35,606 bases of DNA from assembly GCA_903862245.1 (NCBI GenBank), contig CAIOXL010000068.1, forward strand, positions 1 through 35,606, read 5' to 3'. The position numbers were made by a program, and so were the translations under genes. The notes beneath the pieces were generated by a model, which had not been told where the DNA came from, made no database searches, and was given only the letters and a program-made list of their open reading frames with translations. Origin of the DNA: an uncultured Geobacteraceae bacterium (lineage in GTDB: Bacteria > Desulfobacterota > Desulfuromonadia > Geobacterales > Pseudopelobacteraceae). Shown here in pieces: positions 9,801 to 16,947 of the stretch. Position 1 is the first letter of the stretch. Every line of letters starts with the position of its first letter.

Positions 9801-10336
9801 AGCTGCTTGCGCGACTTGAATTTGGTAACCCCGGCCGCTTCCTCAATGAGAAAGCGGCGTTCCTCGGGTCGGGAATGGAGGATCTGGCCGATTTTTCCCT
9901 GTTCGATGATTGAATAGGCGCGGGTACCGACGCCGGTGTCCATAAAAAGTTCGGTTATATCCAGCAGACGGCAGGGGATTTTGTTTATCAGATAATCACT
10001 TTCACCATCCCGGTACAGGCGGCGGGTGAGCTGGATTTCAGAATAATCCAGATATTTGGCCGGAGCACGACCATCCTCGGTGGAGAATACCAAAGATACT
10101 TCGGCAACCCCCAACGGTTTCCGGGTCTCGCTGCCGACGAAAATAACATCTTCCATCGCCTTGCCGCGCAGGTTCTTGGCGGACTGCTCCCCCATACACC
10201 AGCGGATGGCATCAACGATATTGGACTTCCCGCAGCCGTTCGGACCGACCACACCGGTCACGTCCTGCTGGAAATCCAGCACCGTTTTCTCGGCAAAACT
10301 TTTGAAGCCGGATATTTCGAGTCGTTTTATCTTCAT
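6806..10336 (-). CDS. smc: Chromosome segregation protein SMC
   Basis: ATP-dependent chromosome condensation and segregation protein, acting with ScpA/ScpB (not in this window). The 1176-residue length is normal. Walker A GPNGCGKSN lies at 31-39. Two long coiled-coil arms flank a hinge around 510-665 (RFSGVLADAIQ through HGGIVSGGSGEQ). The ABC signature LLSGGEKAL starts near 1085 and Walker B LLDEVDAPLDD near 1112, followed by the D-loop. The start ATG at 10336 matches the family N-terminus MKIKRLEISGFKSF. No Shine-Dalgarno sequence is present upstream (TTCCTCCCC precedes the ATG), which fits the leaderless mRNA predicted from the adjacent promoter. It is convergent with the amidohydrolase gene; the 85-base gap 6721-6805 shows no clear terminator. 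Confidence 0.98.
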   Translation of the reverse strand: MKIKRLEISGFKSFAEKTVLDFQQDVTGVVGPNGCGKSNIVDAIRWCMGEQSAKNLRGKAMEDVIFVGSETRKPLGVAEVSLVFSTEDGRAPAKYLDYSEIQLTRRLYRDGESDYLINKIPCRLLDITELFMDTGVGTRAYSIIEQGKIGQILHSRPEERRFLIEEAAGVTKFKSRKQLALKKIEGTRQNLARLADVLGEIRRQLASLQRQAKKAEKFREYRDELREIELLFAARDFRETQLQRSATERELAGLNDRMRALLASSALGEARAEEARVAHLEVEKELTTAQEDIFRVRSEFSSTGNGLEFQRKELAGLDGRLARLSAESGELDKRLKEYGEQRGLLELRRDTGAVDAAGTQAELEQSEAVLAGHQQAEEALNQELENRRRELFTALAEASQFKNRFENAQKRLAALRERTDRHAREATQLAERREYLRQRADALEKEIGAGQREQETYQVRLSSLRGHEDDLKRRLPEIEKGWQSRRDELNRGSSRLHSIKELEAQFAGFGQGTRTLMKDTAMRPRFSGVLADAIQAPPELEAALEAALAERLQCILCSDEQDAIGALAFLKAGKGGRAGIALPLDVCMDAPPPVTGALPLAEQVEVKGPFAGLINNLLAPVLLVDDIGLALRLARQHPALLFVTRSGDTVAHGGIVSGGSGEQVDNGLIHKKREIRELGLTVARLEEETASLGKQRDDLKRQSLEVAEALKSGGMQLHQAELKLAGLLKDRQQAADENSRSAERLEVQSLEAANLQEEQAALEAELKLAGEEMTRTGEASKGLEQETSRLKGELDARRVQLAAAREKMTAARIQAATIREQHDSGLRTLAELERQVEEVVGRMAADRQELEAGDAARLQLQAEIGTATGRLEGLVREQVESENRLAVIRSRFEEAGAALTQVETELKKGREENDTVRVALSELSLRFSTLTMQGEHLERSLLERSRITMAEALARLEGTAFDETSCRSRQGELQRLLDEMGEVNLMAIDECAGMEERYTFLTGQKEDLEESLRGLQQAIQRINRTTRQRFQETYNLINAKFQEVFPRLFCGGRAELRLTDEEDLLETGIDIIVQPPGKKLQNVTLLSGGEKALTAVALIFSIFLIKPTPFCLLDEVDAPLDDANIGRFNEMVREMSTLSQFIIITHNKATMQVADTLYGITMEEPGASRVVSVRLH

Positions 10337-10345
10337 GGGGAGGAA

Positions 10346-10374
10346 ACAATAACCGCCAAGGCCTGCACTGTCAA
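10346..10374 (-). promoter_or_regulatory. smc promoter, nearly abutting the ATG
   Basis: On the minus strand a perfect -35 TTGACA (10374-10369) and a -10 TATTGT (10351-10346) are separated by 17 bases. Only 9 bases separate the -10 from the smc ATG. Transcription should therefore begin 0-3 bases before the start codon, giving a leaderless or near-leaderless smc message. Confidence 0.65.
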
Positions 10375-10429
10375 CCCGATAAAATTCACCGTTTGGTGCA
10401 TGAACTGATGTATGTTCCTGACCTGCTGG

Positions 10430-10438
10430 TGGTATGAT
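10430..10438 (+). promoter_or_regulatory. Possible extended -10 promoter for yheU-like gene
   Basis: TGG-TATGAT is a TGn extended -10 element about 42 bases before the ATG at 10481. No good -35 is seen 16-18 bases upstream, so the call depends on the extended motif alone. Confidence 0.3.
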
Positions 10439-10480
10439 TCAGCCAGGGTGTTTCAGGAGCCTCAGAGGAGAACAAACCGT

Positions 10481-10699
10481 ATGGATGAAGAGGGAATCGT
10501 TGTGCCGTGGGAGCGGATAGATCCGGAGACCCTGCGGAGGATGCTGGAGGAGTTTGTCACCCGGGAGTGGTCCGAGTTAACCGACAGCGGCTTCAGCATG
10601 GATGAGAAGATCGGACAGGTCATCGCTCAGTTGCGGGACAAGCGCGCCAGGGTCGTTTTTGATCTGACCACCGAAACCTGTAATATTGTGGTATGCTGA
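10481..10699 (+). CDS. yheU: YheU/UPF0270 family small protein
   Basis: A 72-residue cytoplasmic protein matching the YheU family over its whole length. It has the VVPWERIDPETLRRMLEEFV core (family form: IPW..LDPETL...I..FV.REGT), then the helical MDEKIGQVIAQL segment and a terminal VVFDLTTETCNIV that resembles the family ending 'ELHETVNI'. The start is ATG 10481, with AGAGGAG about 10 bases upstream; the frame is open further upstream but lacks family similarity. It is divergent from smc. The family has no firmly established function, although structures exist for E. coli homologues. Confidence 0.8.
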   Translation: MDEEGIVVPWERIDPETLRRMLEEFVTREWSELTDSGFSMDEKIGQVIAQLRDKRARVVFDLTTETCNIVVC

Positions 10700-10729
10700 A
10701 TATACTACCGCTCTGTGGCAGCTAAATAC

Positions 10730-10809
10730 TAACCCCCCTCAGTCCCCCCTTGCTTGAGGGGGGATGCCTTGTAGTCTCCCCTTAGATAAGGGGAGATTTA
10801 GAGGGGTTA
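10730..10809. repeat. Palindromic REP/MITE-like GC-rich repeat, copy 1
   Basis: An 80-base element bounded by TAACCCCCCTC and GAGGGGTTA. It contains two stems: CCCCCC (10744-10749) with GGGGGG (10758-10763), and a perfect 10-bp stem TCTCCCCTTA (10775-10784) with TAAGGGGAGA (10787-10796) around a 2-base loop. It lies after yheU and could act as an mRNA-end hairpin. It resembles the shorter elements at 12131-12180 and 21839-21930. Confidence 0.7.
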
Positions 10810-10810
10810 T

Positions 10811-10855
10811 CCGCGAAAAAAAAGAATTACATGGCACGACCGTGTAATTGCGCGG
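10811..10855 (-). terminator. Palindrome upstream of OYE gene; terminator-like on minus strand
   Basis: AATTACATGG (10825-10834) pairs with CCGTGTAATT (10840-10849) around a 5-base loop, with one G-U pair. Outer CCGCG (10811-10815) and CGCGG (10851-10855) can also pair. Read on the minus strand the stem is followed by CTTTTTTTT, the form of an intrinsic terminator, yet no minus-strand gene ends here. It may instead be an operator for the Old Yellow Enzyme gene. Confidence 0.4.
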
Positions 10856-10888
10856 TTCAGCATCAACTACAACAAAGGAGAACATACC

Positions 10889-12007
10889 ATGACGCATCTG
10901 TTTGAACCACTTACACTCCGCGGCGTGACACTGCCGAACCGGATCGCAGTTTCACCCATGTGCCAATATTCGGGCGAAAACGGCCATGTCAGCGATTGGC
11001 ATCTGATCCATTACGGCGCCCGGGCCGCGGGCGGAGCCGGCCTGGTGCTGACCGAGGCCACCGCCGTGACCCCGCAGGGACGCATCAGCCCGAAAGACCT
11101 GGGCATTTGGGACGATGCCCACATTGAACCGCTGGCGCGCATAGTCCGTTTCATCGACCAACAGGGGAGTGTGGCCGGTATTCAGCTGGCCCATGCCGGT
11201 CGCAAGGCCAGTGTGGCCGCACCGTGGGAGAACCGGCCGGGAACCCTTGGCGAGACAGAAGGTGGTTGGCCGGTGGTGGCGCCCAGCGCCATCGCTTTTG
11301 AGGGCGGCTGTGCCCTGCCGTGCGCCCTGTCGCCAGAGGGTATCGACGACATTATCGCTGCCTTTGTTCAGGCGGCGCGCCGGGCACTTCATGCGGGCTT
11401 CCGCGTTGCGGAGGTTCATGCCGCCCATGGCTATCTGCTCCACCAGTTTCTTTCTCCGCTCAGCAACCAACGCACCGACCGGTACGGCGGCAGTTTTGAA
11501 AACCGTACCCGGCTGCTGCGCGATATTGTTTCCGCCATTCGGGAAGTCTGGCCGGAGCATCTGCCCCTGTTTGTGAGGATTTCAGCAACGGATTGGACTG
11601 ACGGCGGCTGGGACCTTGACCAGTCACTGGCACTCGTCCATCAGCTTGCATTACTTGGTGTTGATCTGATCGACTGTTCTTCCGGGGGAAATCTGCCAAG
11701 CGCACGGATTCCGCTTGGCAGCGGATACCAGACCGCATTTGCCGAAAAGATCCGCCGGGAATCCGGGATTGCTACCGGTACGGTGGGGATGATCACCAGC
11801 CCGGCCCAGGCCGACCATATTGTGCGCAGCGGTCAGGCCGACCTTGTGCTGCTCGGCAGGGAGCTGCTCCGAGACCCCTACTGGCCGTTACGGGCAGCAC
11901 GTGAACTCGGCCATCTTACGCCCTGGCCGGCCCAATATACCCGAGCGGCACCTGCAAATACTCCGGCCCATCTGCCCGAGGCTCCGTACAGTACGTGTAG
12001 GTCATAA
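10889..12007 (+). CDS. namA: Old Yellow Enzyme, YqjM/NamA class ene-reductase
   Basis: FMN-dependent NAD(P)H oxidoreductase that reduces activated C=C bonds of alpha,beta-unsaturated carbonyls; cytoplasmic, 372 residues. The N-terminus LFEPLTLRGVTLPNRI and SPMCQYS with Cys25 mark the 'thermophilic-like' YqjM class, in which this Cys tunes the flavin. IQLAHAGRKAS (about 98-108), the GYLLHQFLSP/SNQRTDRYGG region (substrate and FMN loop) and the C-terminal LVLLGRELLRDPYWP phosphate-binding segment are all present. AAAGGAG sits about 8 bases before ATG 10889. It stands alone between palindromic elements, so it is probably a single-gene unit involved in electrophile detoxification. A second OYE-domain enzyme (fadH) occurs at 25892. 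Confidence 0.9.
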   Translation: MTHLFEPLTLRGVTLPNRIAVSPMCQYSGENGHVSDWHLIHYGARAAGGAGLVLTEATAVTPQGRISPKDLGIWDDAHIEPLARIVRFIDQQGSVAGIQLAHAGRKASVAAPWENRPGTLGETEGGWPVVAPSAIAFEGGCALPCALSPEGIDDIIAAFVQAARRALHAGFRVAEVHAAHGYLLHQFLSPLSNQRTDRYGGSFENRTRLLRDIVSAIREVWPEHLPLFVRISATDWTDGGWDLDQSLALVHQLALLGVDLIDCSSGGNLPSARIPLGSGYQTAFAEKIRRESGIATGTVGMITSPAQADHIVRSGQADLVLLGRELLRDPYWPLRAARELGHLTPWPAQYTRAAPANTPAHLPEAPYSTCRS

Positions 12008-12030
12008 CGCTATCCCGCCGGACCTGAAAC

Positions 12031-12064
12031 AGCATCGGGGAACTCATGTGAGTTCCCCGTTGCT
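12031..12064 (+). terminator. Strong hairpin after namA
   Basis: CGGGGAACTC (12036-12045) pairs perfectly with GAGTTCCCCG (12050-12059) around ATGT. AGCA/TGCT extend the stem beyond one mismatch. No T-run follows, so it is more likely a factor-dependent terminator or an mRNA-protecting hairpin than a classical intrinsic terminator. Confidence 0.5.
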
Positions 12065-12130
12065 GCAAACAGATATCATTTGTGTATCTTGCAAATGCCT
12101 AAAATGAATTTTCCACTCCCTTAACGGGCT

Positions 12131-12180
12131 ATTGAATCTCCCTCCCTTTCAAGGGGAGGGCCGGGGTGGGGATGGGGTTA
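12131..12180. repeat. GC-rich palindromic repeat, copy 2 (partial)
   Basis: CCCTCCC (12140-12146) pairs with GGGAGGG (12154-12160), extended by a T-G and two T-A pairs. The right flank continues GGGGTGGGGATGGGGTTA, ending in GGGGTTA like copy 1, but a matching left flank is missing. It lies between the convergent namA and lipocalin genes. Confidence 0.55.
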
Positions 12181-12231
12181 CAGTTGCTGAACCGTCAAAC
12201 CATATTATTTGTCAGTCAGCACAACACCTGA

Positions 12232-12783
12232 TCACGGCTTGCCCGGCAACGGTTTGCAAATCAACCGTCCCGTATCAAACCCCTGTCGCGCTATCCGCTG
12301 CACGATTCCGTTGTAGACAGAAGCCTCCATAACCGGTTGGCGTGCCAACACCCAGAGATAGTCACGCTTCGGCGCACCGACCACCGCATATTCATAGTCC
12401 CCGCCCAGCTCCATGATCCAGTAGTCTCCCCGGAACGGCCAGAAAAAACTCACTTTAAGACGTGCGTTCCCGACCGGGTCAACGGACCAGGCACGCCCCT
12501 TCGCCTCGCGAAGTGCTCCATCCGCTTCATTCACGCAGCGGTTGATCACCTCAACCTCTCCATTGGGCAGCAGTGTATAAGTAGCACTGCTCCCCAGACA
12601 CCCCTTCTGAAAGAAATGTTCAATCCGGGCGATTTCGTACCAAACCCCCGAATAGCGGGTAAGGTCAACATGCGGAACGGTCATCAGCTGCGGTGGATTA
12701 CCTACCGCACGGCACGTACCGGCAGAGAGAAACAGCATCGACACCAAAACGGCGGCGGGAATGGTAAAATAGAACGTACGCAT
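12232..12783 (-). CDS. blc: Blc-like bacterial lipocalin
   Basis: A 183-residue exported lipocalin. The first 26 residues form a signal peptide (hydrophobic AAVLVSMLFLSAG then TCRA). A Cys lies at position 24, but AGTC is not a good lipobox, so either periplasmic or lipoprotein sorting is possible. GVWYEIAR (46-53) is the first lipocalin signature. NARLKVSFFWPFRGDYWIME and YEYAVVGAP/DYLWVLARQP match the Blc/ApoD core. E. coli Blc binds lysophospholipids and fatty acids at the outer membrane. It follows the SCP2-like gene by two bases on the same strand, so both are probably one operon, downstream of the lipase and FadL genes. A lipid-carrying role fits this context. Confidence 0.88.
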   Translation of the reverse strand: MRTFYFTIPAAVLVSMLFLSAGTCRAVGNPPQLMTVPHVDLTRYSGVWYEIARIEHFFQKGCLGSSATYTLLPNGEVEVINRCVNEADGALREAKGRAWSVDPVGNARLKVSFFWPFRGDYWIMELGGDYEYAVVGAPKRDYLWVLARQPVMEASVYNGIVQRIARQGFDTGRLICKPLPGKP

Positions 12784-12785
12784 AA

Positions 12786-13091
12786 TTACTTGCCAAACGC
12801 AGTCAGCAGTTGCGGCAGAAGAAACGGCGCGTTGGAGGTGATGGCACCACTCATAAAATCCATCATGCCGGGGCGATAACCGTCATGCCAGATTCTGTTA
12901 AACATCTCCAGGCTGGTTTTGCAGAAACAATCGGCATTTTCAACCGTTTTCCCGTCTTCGATACGGCAGCTGTCCGCGTCCAGTGTCACCGTTTTCTTGA
13001 TATCATCAATTGAGAAGTAGAATGTCGTCGGGACGGTGAAGACACCCTTCTGATAGCTGCCCTGCAATGTTGCAAAAATATCTTCCTGCAT
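12786..13091 (-). CDS. SCP2-like (sterol carrier) domain protein
   Basis: A 101-residue protein with no signal peptide. It shows the SCP2 pattern: FYFSIDDIKKTVTL, a polar turn, then CKTSLEMFNRIWHDGYRPGM, MDFMSGAITSNAP and a terminal LLPQLLTAFG. The KTS...F..I..G...P...FMSG...........L...F signature is the hydrophobic-ligand-binding half of SCP2 domains, which bind acyl-CoA or other lipids. GGAGG lies about 7 bases before ATG 13091. It overlaps nothing and is spaced 2 bases from the lipocalin gene. The ligand is unknown. Cys residues at about 42, 54 and 56 are of unclear meaning. Confidence 0.72.
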   Translation of the reverse strand: MQEDIFATLQGSYQKGVFTVPTTFYFSIDDIKKTVTLDADSCRIEDGKTVENADCFCKTSLEMFNRIWHDGYRPGMMDFMSGAITSNAPFLLPQLLTAFGK

Positions 13092-13122
13092 AAGTTCCTC
13101 CGGTGTATTTGATTTCTTACAT

Positions 13123-13149
13123 AAAAAAAGGCGGGGCCGAAGCCCCGCC
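13123..13149 (-). terminator. Intrinsic terminator after the VolA-like lipase gene
   Basis: Read on the minus strand, GGCGGGGC (13149-13142) pairs perfectly with GCCCCGCC (13137-13130) around a TTCG tetraloop, followed by seven T (13129-13123). This is a textbook intrinsic terminator about 33 bases past the lipase stop. The SCP2 gene begins 32 bases further on, with no obvious own promoter, so some read-through is likely. Confidence 0.9.
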
Positions 13150-13182
13150 GTCTGTGTAGCATTCTTATCTGGTTCGAGTCAA

Positions 13183-15558
13183 TCAGTAGCCCAAGATTTT
13201 GAACGTAGCCGGGAAGGAGATATCCAATGCCGGAGCGGTTATTGTTTTTCCTGCCTGTTTGGTGGGCGAGACGACTACTGTCGGATCAACCACTGCACCG
13301 CGAAGGAGGAAATTTAACATCTGCGTCTGTGCCAGCGTTATGTTGGCCGGAACGGAAGGATCAATCAGGAATCCGTGGCTGATGCCAGCCTGATCAAACT
13401 GGAAGTACCCCTCCGACGGTGTGCTGGTTGTCGCATTCAGCACGGCGGCAAAAGCTGTTTTCGGCACCGCACCTCCCGCTGCCAGCGTGTACATGAATGT
13501 TGTCGGAATACGCGGCGTAGCGGCGCCCAGGTAACCAAGCTGGCTGAAACCGGGTGCAACCGCAGCGCCGGCAATTCCCAGGACCTCACGCCCGCCAAGG
13601 GCATTACCAAGGTACCGAGTGTTGGCATTGGGGATGACCTGATCGCCCACCGCTTCCTGGATGGCGATACGTCCCGACAGACGTGACGGCAGACCGCTTG
13701 CAAGCGGCGTCGTCATGGTGGCCGGGTCAACCGGATCGAAAACACTCTGGGTTACCTGGAAGAAATTGTGATACGTGGGGCTGTTCTTGGCGATGCCCAC
13801 AGCCAGGAGTCCGGCATCTATAGTGCTGGAAAAAGCCGGGCTGTTCTGCATTAGGTACGCAACGCGGCCACCAGGGACACTCAGAAAACCTTTCATGTCG
13901 CTGTTAAGGGTCGTCTGGGTGTAGGGATAGCCGGTTGTGGCAAGGGTGGTATTGCCGGCCAGATAGTAAGAACCAACTATGGACCCGAGACTGAGGCCGA
14001 CGTACTTGATGTCAACCGTTGGCGCGGGTACGATCCCTTGTGCACCAAAGCCTCCTGTCCTCATGGTTAATTCCAGTCGGTTGAGGTTAACCGCGGCCTG
14101 CTGGACGTTTGAACGCGTGGCCAATGGTGCGCCAATCGCCATGAAATCCTGGCCCCAGACAGCTCCAGTAGTATGCCCTGCAACCGCAAGAGCCCCATGG
14201 AGCGGGAGATCAATCGCTGCGACAGTGTACCCTGCGGCTGTCAGCGAACCTGCAACGGCAACAACCTGTTCTTTCTGTCCAGTTATTCCGTGTTGGAAGA
14301 TGACTACTTTCCCGTTTGAAGTTGTCGGAGTGATAAGAACAAACGGTACTGAGCGAAGCGTGTGATAGTAACCGGTCAGATTAGCACCGGTCCGGAACGC
14401 CTGTACCACCCCTGCAGCCGGATTGTAGGCGCCGGCAACGGCAGAAAGATCCATAGTGGCGGCGTTGGCTTTTGCCACTACCGGATCAATCGAGAGGTCG
14501 GCGCTGTTGATGGTTCCGTTTACGACGCTCTTGACTGTTGCAGGCGCAGTCGTTGCCGCTTTCATAACCGCAGACCAGTACGCGTCTGGCGAGGGATTTA
14601 CCCCCCCCTTGTCAAACGTGGTCGTCACGGTAACCGTGTTGGTCCATGTTTTGCCTGTCAGCCCCCCAAGAGCCGCCCCGGCGGAGAAGGCACGCAGGGC
14701 GCTTTCCACCGGCATCATGGATGCGGTTGAACCGGTACCGTCTTTGGAAACGTACCCTGCGCCGGTGGTTATAAAACGACCCAGGAGCGAGATGTCGTTA
14801 CGGCTGGCAACTTTGGTGGTGGCAGAAGCCGTGATCAGATCATCCATAACCTTTGCGTAGCCTGAAAGCTTTACAATGGTTTTTCCCGCATCGGCATACA
14901 CGTTGTCACGAATAGCCTCCAGCCCGGCGAATGCCCCGAGCAGCGGTGTTGTAGCCTTAAGCGCTTCAAAATAGAACGAACCGCTTAGCGATCTACCTGA
15001 AGCGGCGTCCTTGACACCGCTGGTGACTACGTACAGATAGCGGGTACCGGGAAGCAACGGAAATTTCGGGAAGAGATGGAGATTGGGATACACTGTCGTA
15101 CCGACGGTGTCAGCGCTGTAGCTATAATCAAACAGGGCTGAAATATCGGTAAAACCCAACGAGCTGTTTTCTGTCAAGCCGTTTGAATCAATGCCAAGCT
15201 GAAACACCTTGACGGTTGCCGGCGTAACGGTGGCCGGATCTACCGGCTGTTGAAAGCGGATGTAGATCGGTGCATTCAGGCCGGATACGGCACTGGTCCC
15301 ACCCATTTCGTACTGGTTTACATATGCCAGCGCCGCTGAGGGGTCCATCGGTTTATTAACCGCTCTATTCAAAAGCGGATCGGCGGCGGTGGCAGTTGCC
15401 AAAATATTGGGAAGCGGCACATTGCCAAGACTCGGGTCAAAAACGGCGGTATTGGCACTGACTGTAGAAGCTGGTGGCGGGTCTGTTGCGGCGGCACTGC
15501 AGCCAAAAGCGACCAAAATCGGCAGGAGTAACAGAAAATTTCTAACGGTCGTGTACAT
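13183..15558 (-). CDS. VolA/Pla-1/cef-type extracellular lipase (lipoprotein)
   Basis: A 791-residue exported alpha/beta-hydrolase. The signal is MYTTVRNFLLLLPILVAFGC with a lipobox-like AFGC (Cys20), so it is probably a lipoprotein. The N-terminal part (PLPNILATATAADPLLNRAVNKP..., PIYIRFQQPVDPATV) resembles the virulence-factor lipase N-terminal domain. The catalytic triad is visible: oxyanion region IFQHGITG, nucleophile GLSLG with Ser523, Asp639 in VGDQV, and His728 in GISHG. ATG 15558 is chosen because AGGGGA sits about 6 bases upstream; a TTG at 15573 is in frame. In Vibrio, VolA is a surface lysophospholipase encoded beside a fadL gene, as here. Substrate is inferred. Confidence 0.85.
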   Translation of the reverse strand: MYTTVRNFLLLLPILVAFGCSAAATDPPPASTVSANTAVFDPSLGNVPLPNILATATAADPLLNRAVNKPMDPSAALAYVNQYEMGGTSAVSGLNAPIYIRFQQPVDPATVTPATVKVFQLGIDSNGLTENSSLGFTDISALFDYSYSADTVGTTVYPNLHLFPKFPLLPGTRYLYVVTSGVKDAASGRSLSGSFYFEALKATTPLLGAFAGLEAIRDNVYADAGKTIVKLSGYAKVMDDLITASATTKVASRNDISLLGRFITTGAGYVSKDGTGSTASMMPVESALRAFSAGAALGGLTGKTWTNTVTVTTTFDKGGVNPSPDAYWSAVMKAATTAPATVKSVVNGTINSADLSIDPVVAKANAATMDLSAVAGAYNPAAGVVQAFRTGANLTGYYHTLRSVPFVLITPTTSNGKVVIFQHGITGQKEQVVAVAGSLTAAGYTVAAIDLPLHGALAVAGHTTGAVWGQDFMAIGAPLATRSNVQQAAVNLNRLELTMRTGGFGAQGIVPAPTVDIKYVGLSLGSIVGSYYLAGNTTLATTGYPYTQTTLNSDMKGFLSVPGGRVAYLMQNSPAFSSTIDAGLLAVGIAKNSPTYHNFFQVTQSVFDPVDPATMTTPLASGLPSRLSGRIAIQEAVGDQVIPNANTRYLGNALGGREVLGIAGAAVAPGFSQLGYLGAATPRIPTTFMYTLAAGGAVPKTAFAAVLNATTSTPSEGYFQFDQAGISHGFLIDPSVPANITLAQTQMLNFLLRGAVVDPTVVVSPTKQAGKTITAPALDISFPATFKILGY

Positions 15559-15578
15559 GGCGTCTCCCCTCAATTAAA

Positions 15579-16946
15579 TTAAAATTTTACGGTTATGTTG
15601 GCGCCGAAGAGATGAGCATCACTCTTGTACGTGCCATTTTGACCGGTCAGTTCTGTCATGTTCTGGTTACTCGAAGTTCTGTCAACCCAATGCACCCACA
15701 TATACGCGCAATCAAGGGCAACAGAATCGTTATGGATACCCATCCCCATGGCAAAATTGTGCCGATCACTGTCAGGGAGTTCCGGTCCGAGGGTTTCGTT
15801 GGGAATCGGATTGACGTCATAGGAGTACCCAGCTCGTAGGTCGAGATTTTTGTTATAAGAGTACTGCCCCCCCACCTTGTAAGCCCAGACATCCTTCCAA
15901 TTTTTAGCTGCGGGTTTACCGTTAAATACATTGAGCTTTGATGCGGGACCAAAAGCGATTTCAAGTTTATTGTAGGAACTCCAACCGGTCCGTTCGGCGT
16001 CAAATTCAAGCGTCAGCTGGTCAGTCGGCTTCCAGGCTACCCCCAAAATCAGGCTGTCAGGCAGCGTAATGGTGGTTGAGGCGGTGGAGGTGAAACGTGC
16101 TCGGGTAAATGGTATCGCACTTGACGGGAGAACGGTGTAATCGATCCCCATGGCGCTCAGACCGGCAGGGCTTGTGGCCAGGAAGTTTGCATCACCATCG
16201 ATATGGAGGGTAATCTCGCTACGATAGGCGGCTCCAAACGACAGCTCTTTCAGCGGTTTCCAGAGGATGCCGGCATTCCATCCCACATCGGTGGCGGTGC
16301 CATCCACACCAAGCTCACCAAGCTCAAACGCGCCGTAAGGCGCGCCGCCGGTTATTGTACTCACGTGGGCGCTCTTTTGAAGCGTCACGATCGTATGGGT
16401 TATGTCAACACCGGCGGCAACCGCGAGATTCATGCTATCAAAGCGATATGCCGCCGTTGGCTGAAAGTTGATCGGTTTTATGGCCAGATTCTCTATCTGG
16501 TTGCGGAACGAACTGCTGTTGTCCCAGCTCTTGGCAAGTGGATAGATCGAGTTGACGCCCAGACCGACGGTGAGCGGCATTGCTTCAAATGAATAGGTTG
16601 CATACAGTGACGGTGCAATGAAAAGATCCCGCTTGGCCTTCTCAAAGACCGGCGATGTGCCGTTACCGAGGGGGTTATTTCCGGACAAGGGGGTTGTCCC
16701 GATATACTCAGTCTGGGGCACCGCTATTATCAGCGATCCCAGGCTGATCTGCGTACCTTTCAGAAAGGCAATACCGGCCGGATTGTAGAAAAGGGCTGTT
16801 GGATCATCTGCCTGAGCGACAAACGCATTTGCCATCCCCATAGCTTTGGCACCCTGTTCGTTCACTTTGAAACCTGCCGCCACCGCCAGGGAAGCTGCCC
16901 CAGTCAGAGTTGCCAATATACCCGCGAGAATCAGTCCTTTTTTCAT
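15579..16946 (-). CDS. fadL: FadL-family outer-membrane fatty acid transporter
   Basis: A 455-residue outer-membrane beta-barrel that takes long-chain fatty acids or other hydrophobic compounds across the outer membrane. The signal peptide ends near AVAA (about 24), and the mature N-terminus GFKVNEQGAKAMGMANAFVA followed by ALFYNPAGI is the FadL hatch signature (NEQG and YNPA). The protein ends NITVKF with a terminal Phe, the usual barrel-insertion signal. The ribosome site AAGGAG lies within the end of the RHH gene, whose TGA is one base before this ATG, so the two are coupled. Twenty bases separate it from the lipase gene downstream. The pair matches a VolA-FadL module. Confidence 0.94.
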   Translation of the reverse strand: MKKGLILAGILATLTGAASLAVAAGFKVNEQGAKAMGMANAFVAQADDPTALFYNPAGIAFLKGTQISLGSLIIAVPQTEYIGTTPLSGNNPLGNGTSPVFEKAKRDLFIAPSLYATYSFEAMPLTVGLGVNSIYPLAKSWDNSSSFRNQIENLAIKPINFQPTAAYRFDSMNLAVAAGVDITHTIVTLQKSAHVSTITGGAPYGAFELGELGVDGTATDVGWNAGILWKPLKELSFGAAYRSEITLHIDGDANFLATSPAGLSAMGIDYTVLPSSAIPFTRARFTSTASTTITLPDSLILGVAWKPTDQLTLEFDAERTGWSSYNKLEIAFGPASKLNVFNGKPAAKNWKDVWAYKVGGQYSYNKNLDLRAGYSYDVNPIPNETLGPELPDSDRHNFAMGMGIHNDSVALDCAYMWVHWVDRTSSNQNMTELTGQNGTYKSDAHLFGANITVKF

Positions 16947-16947
16947 T

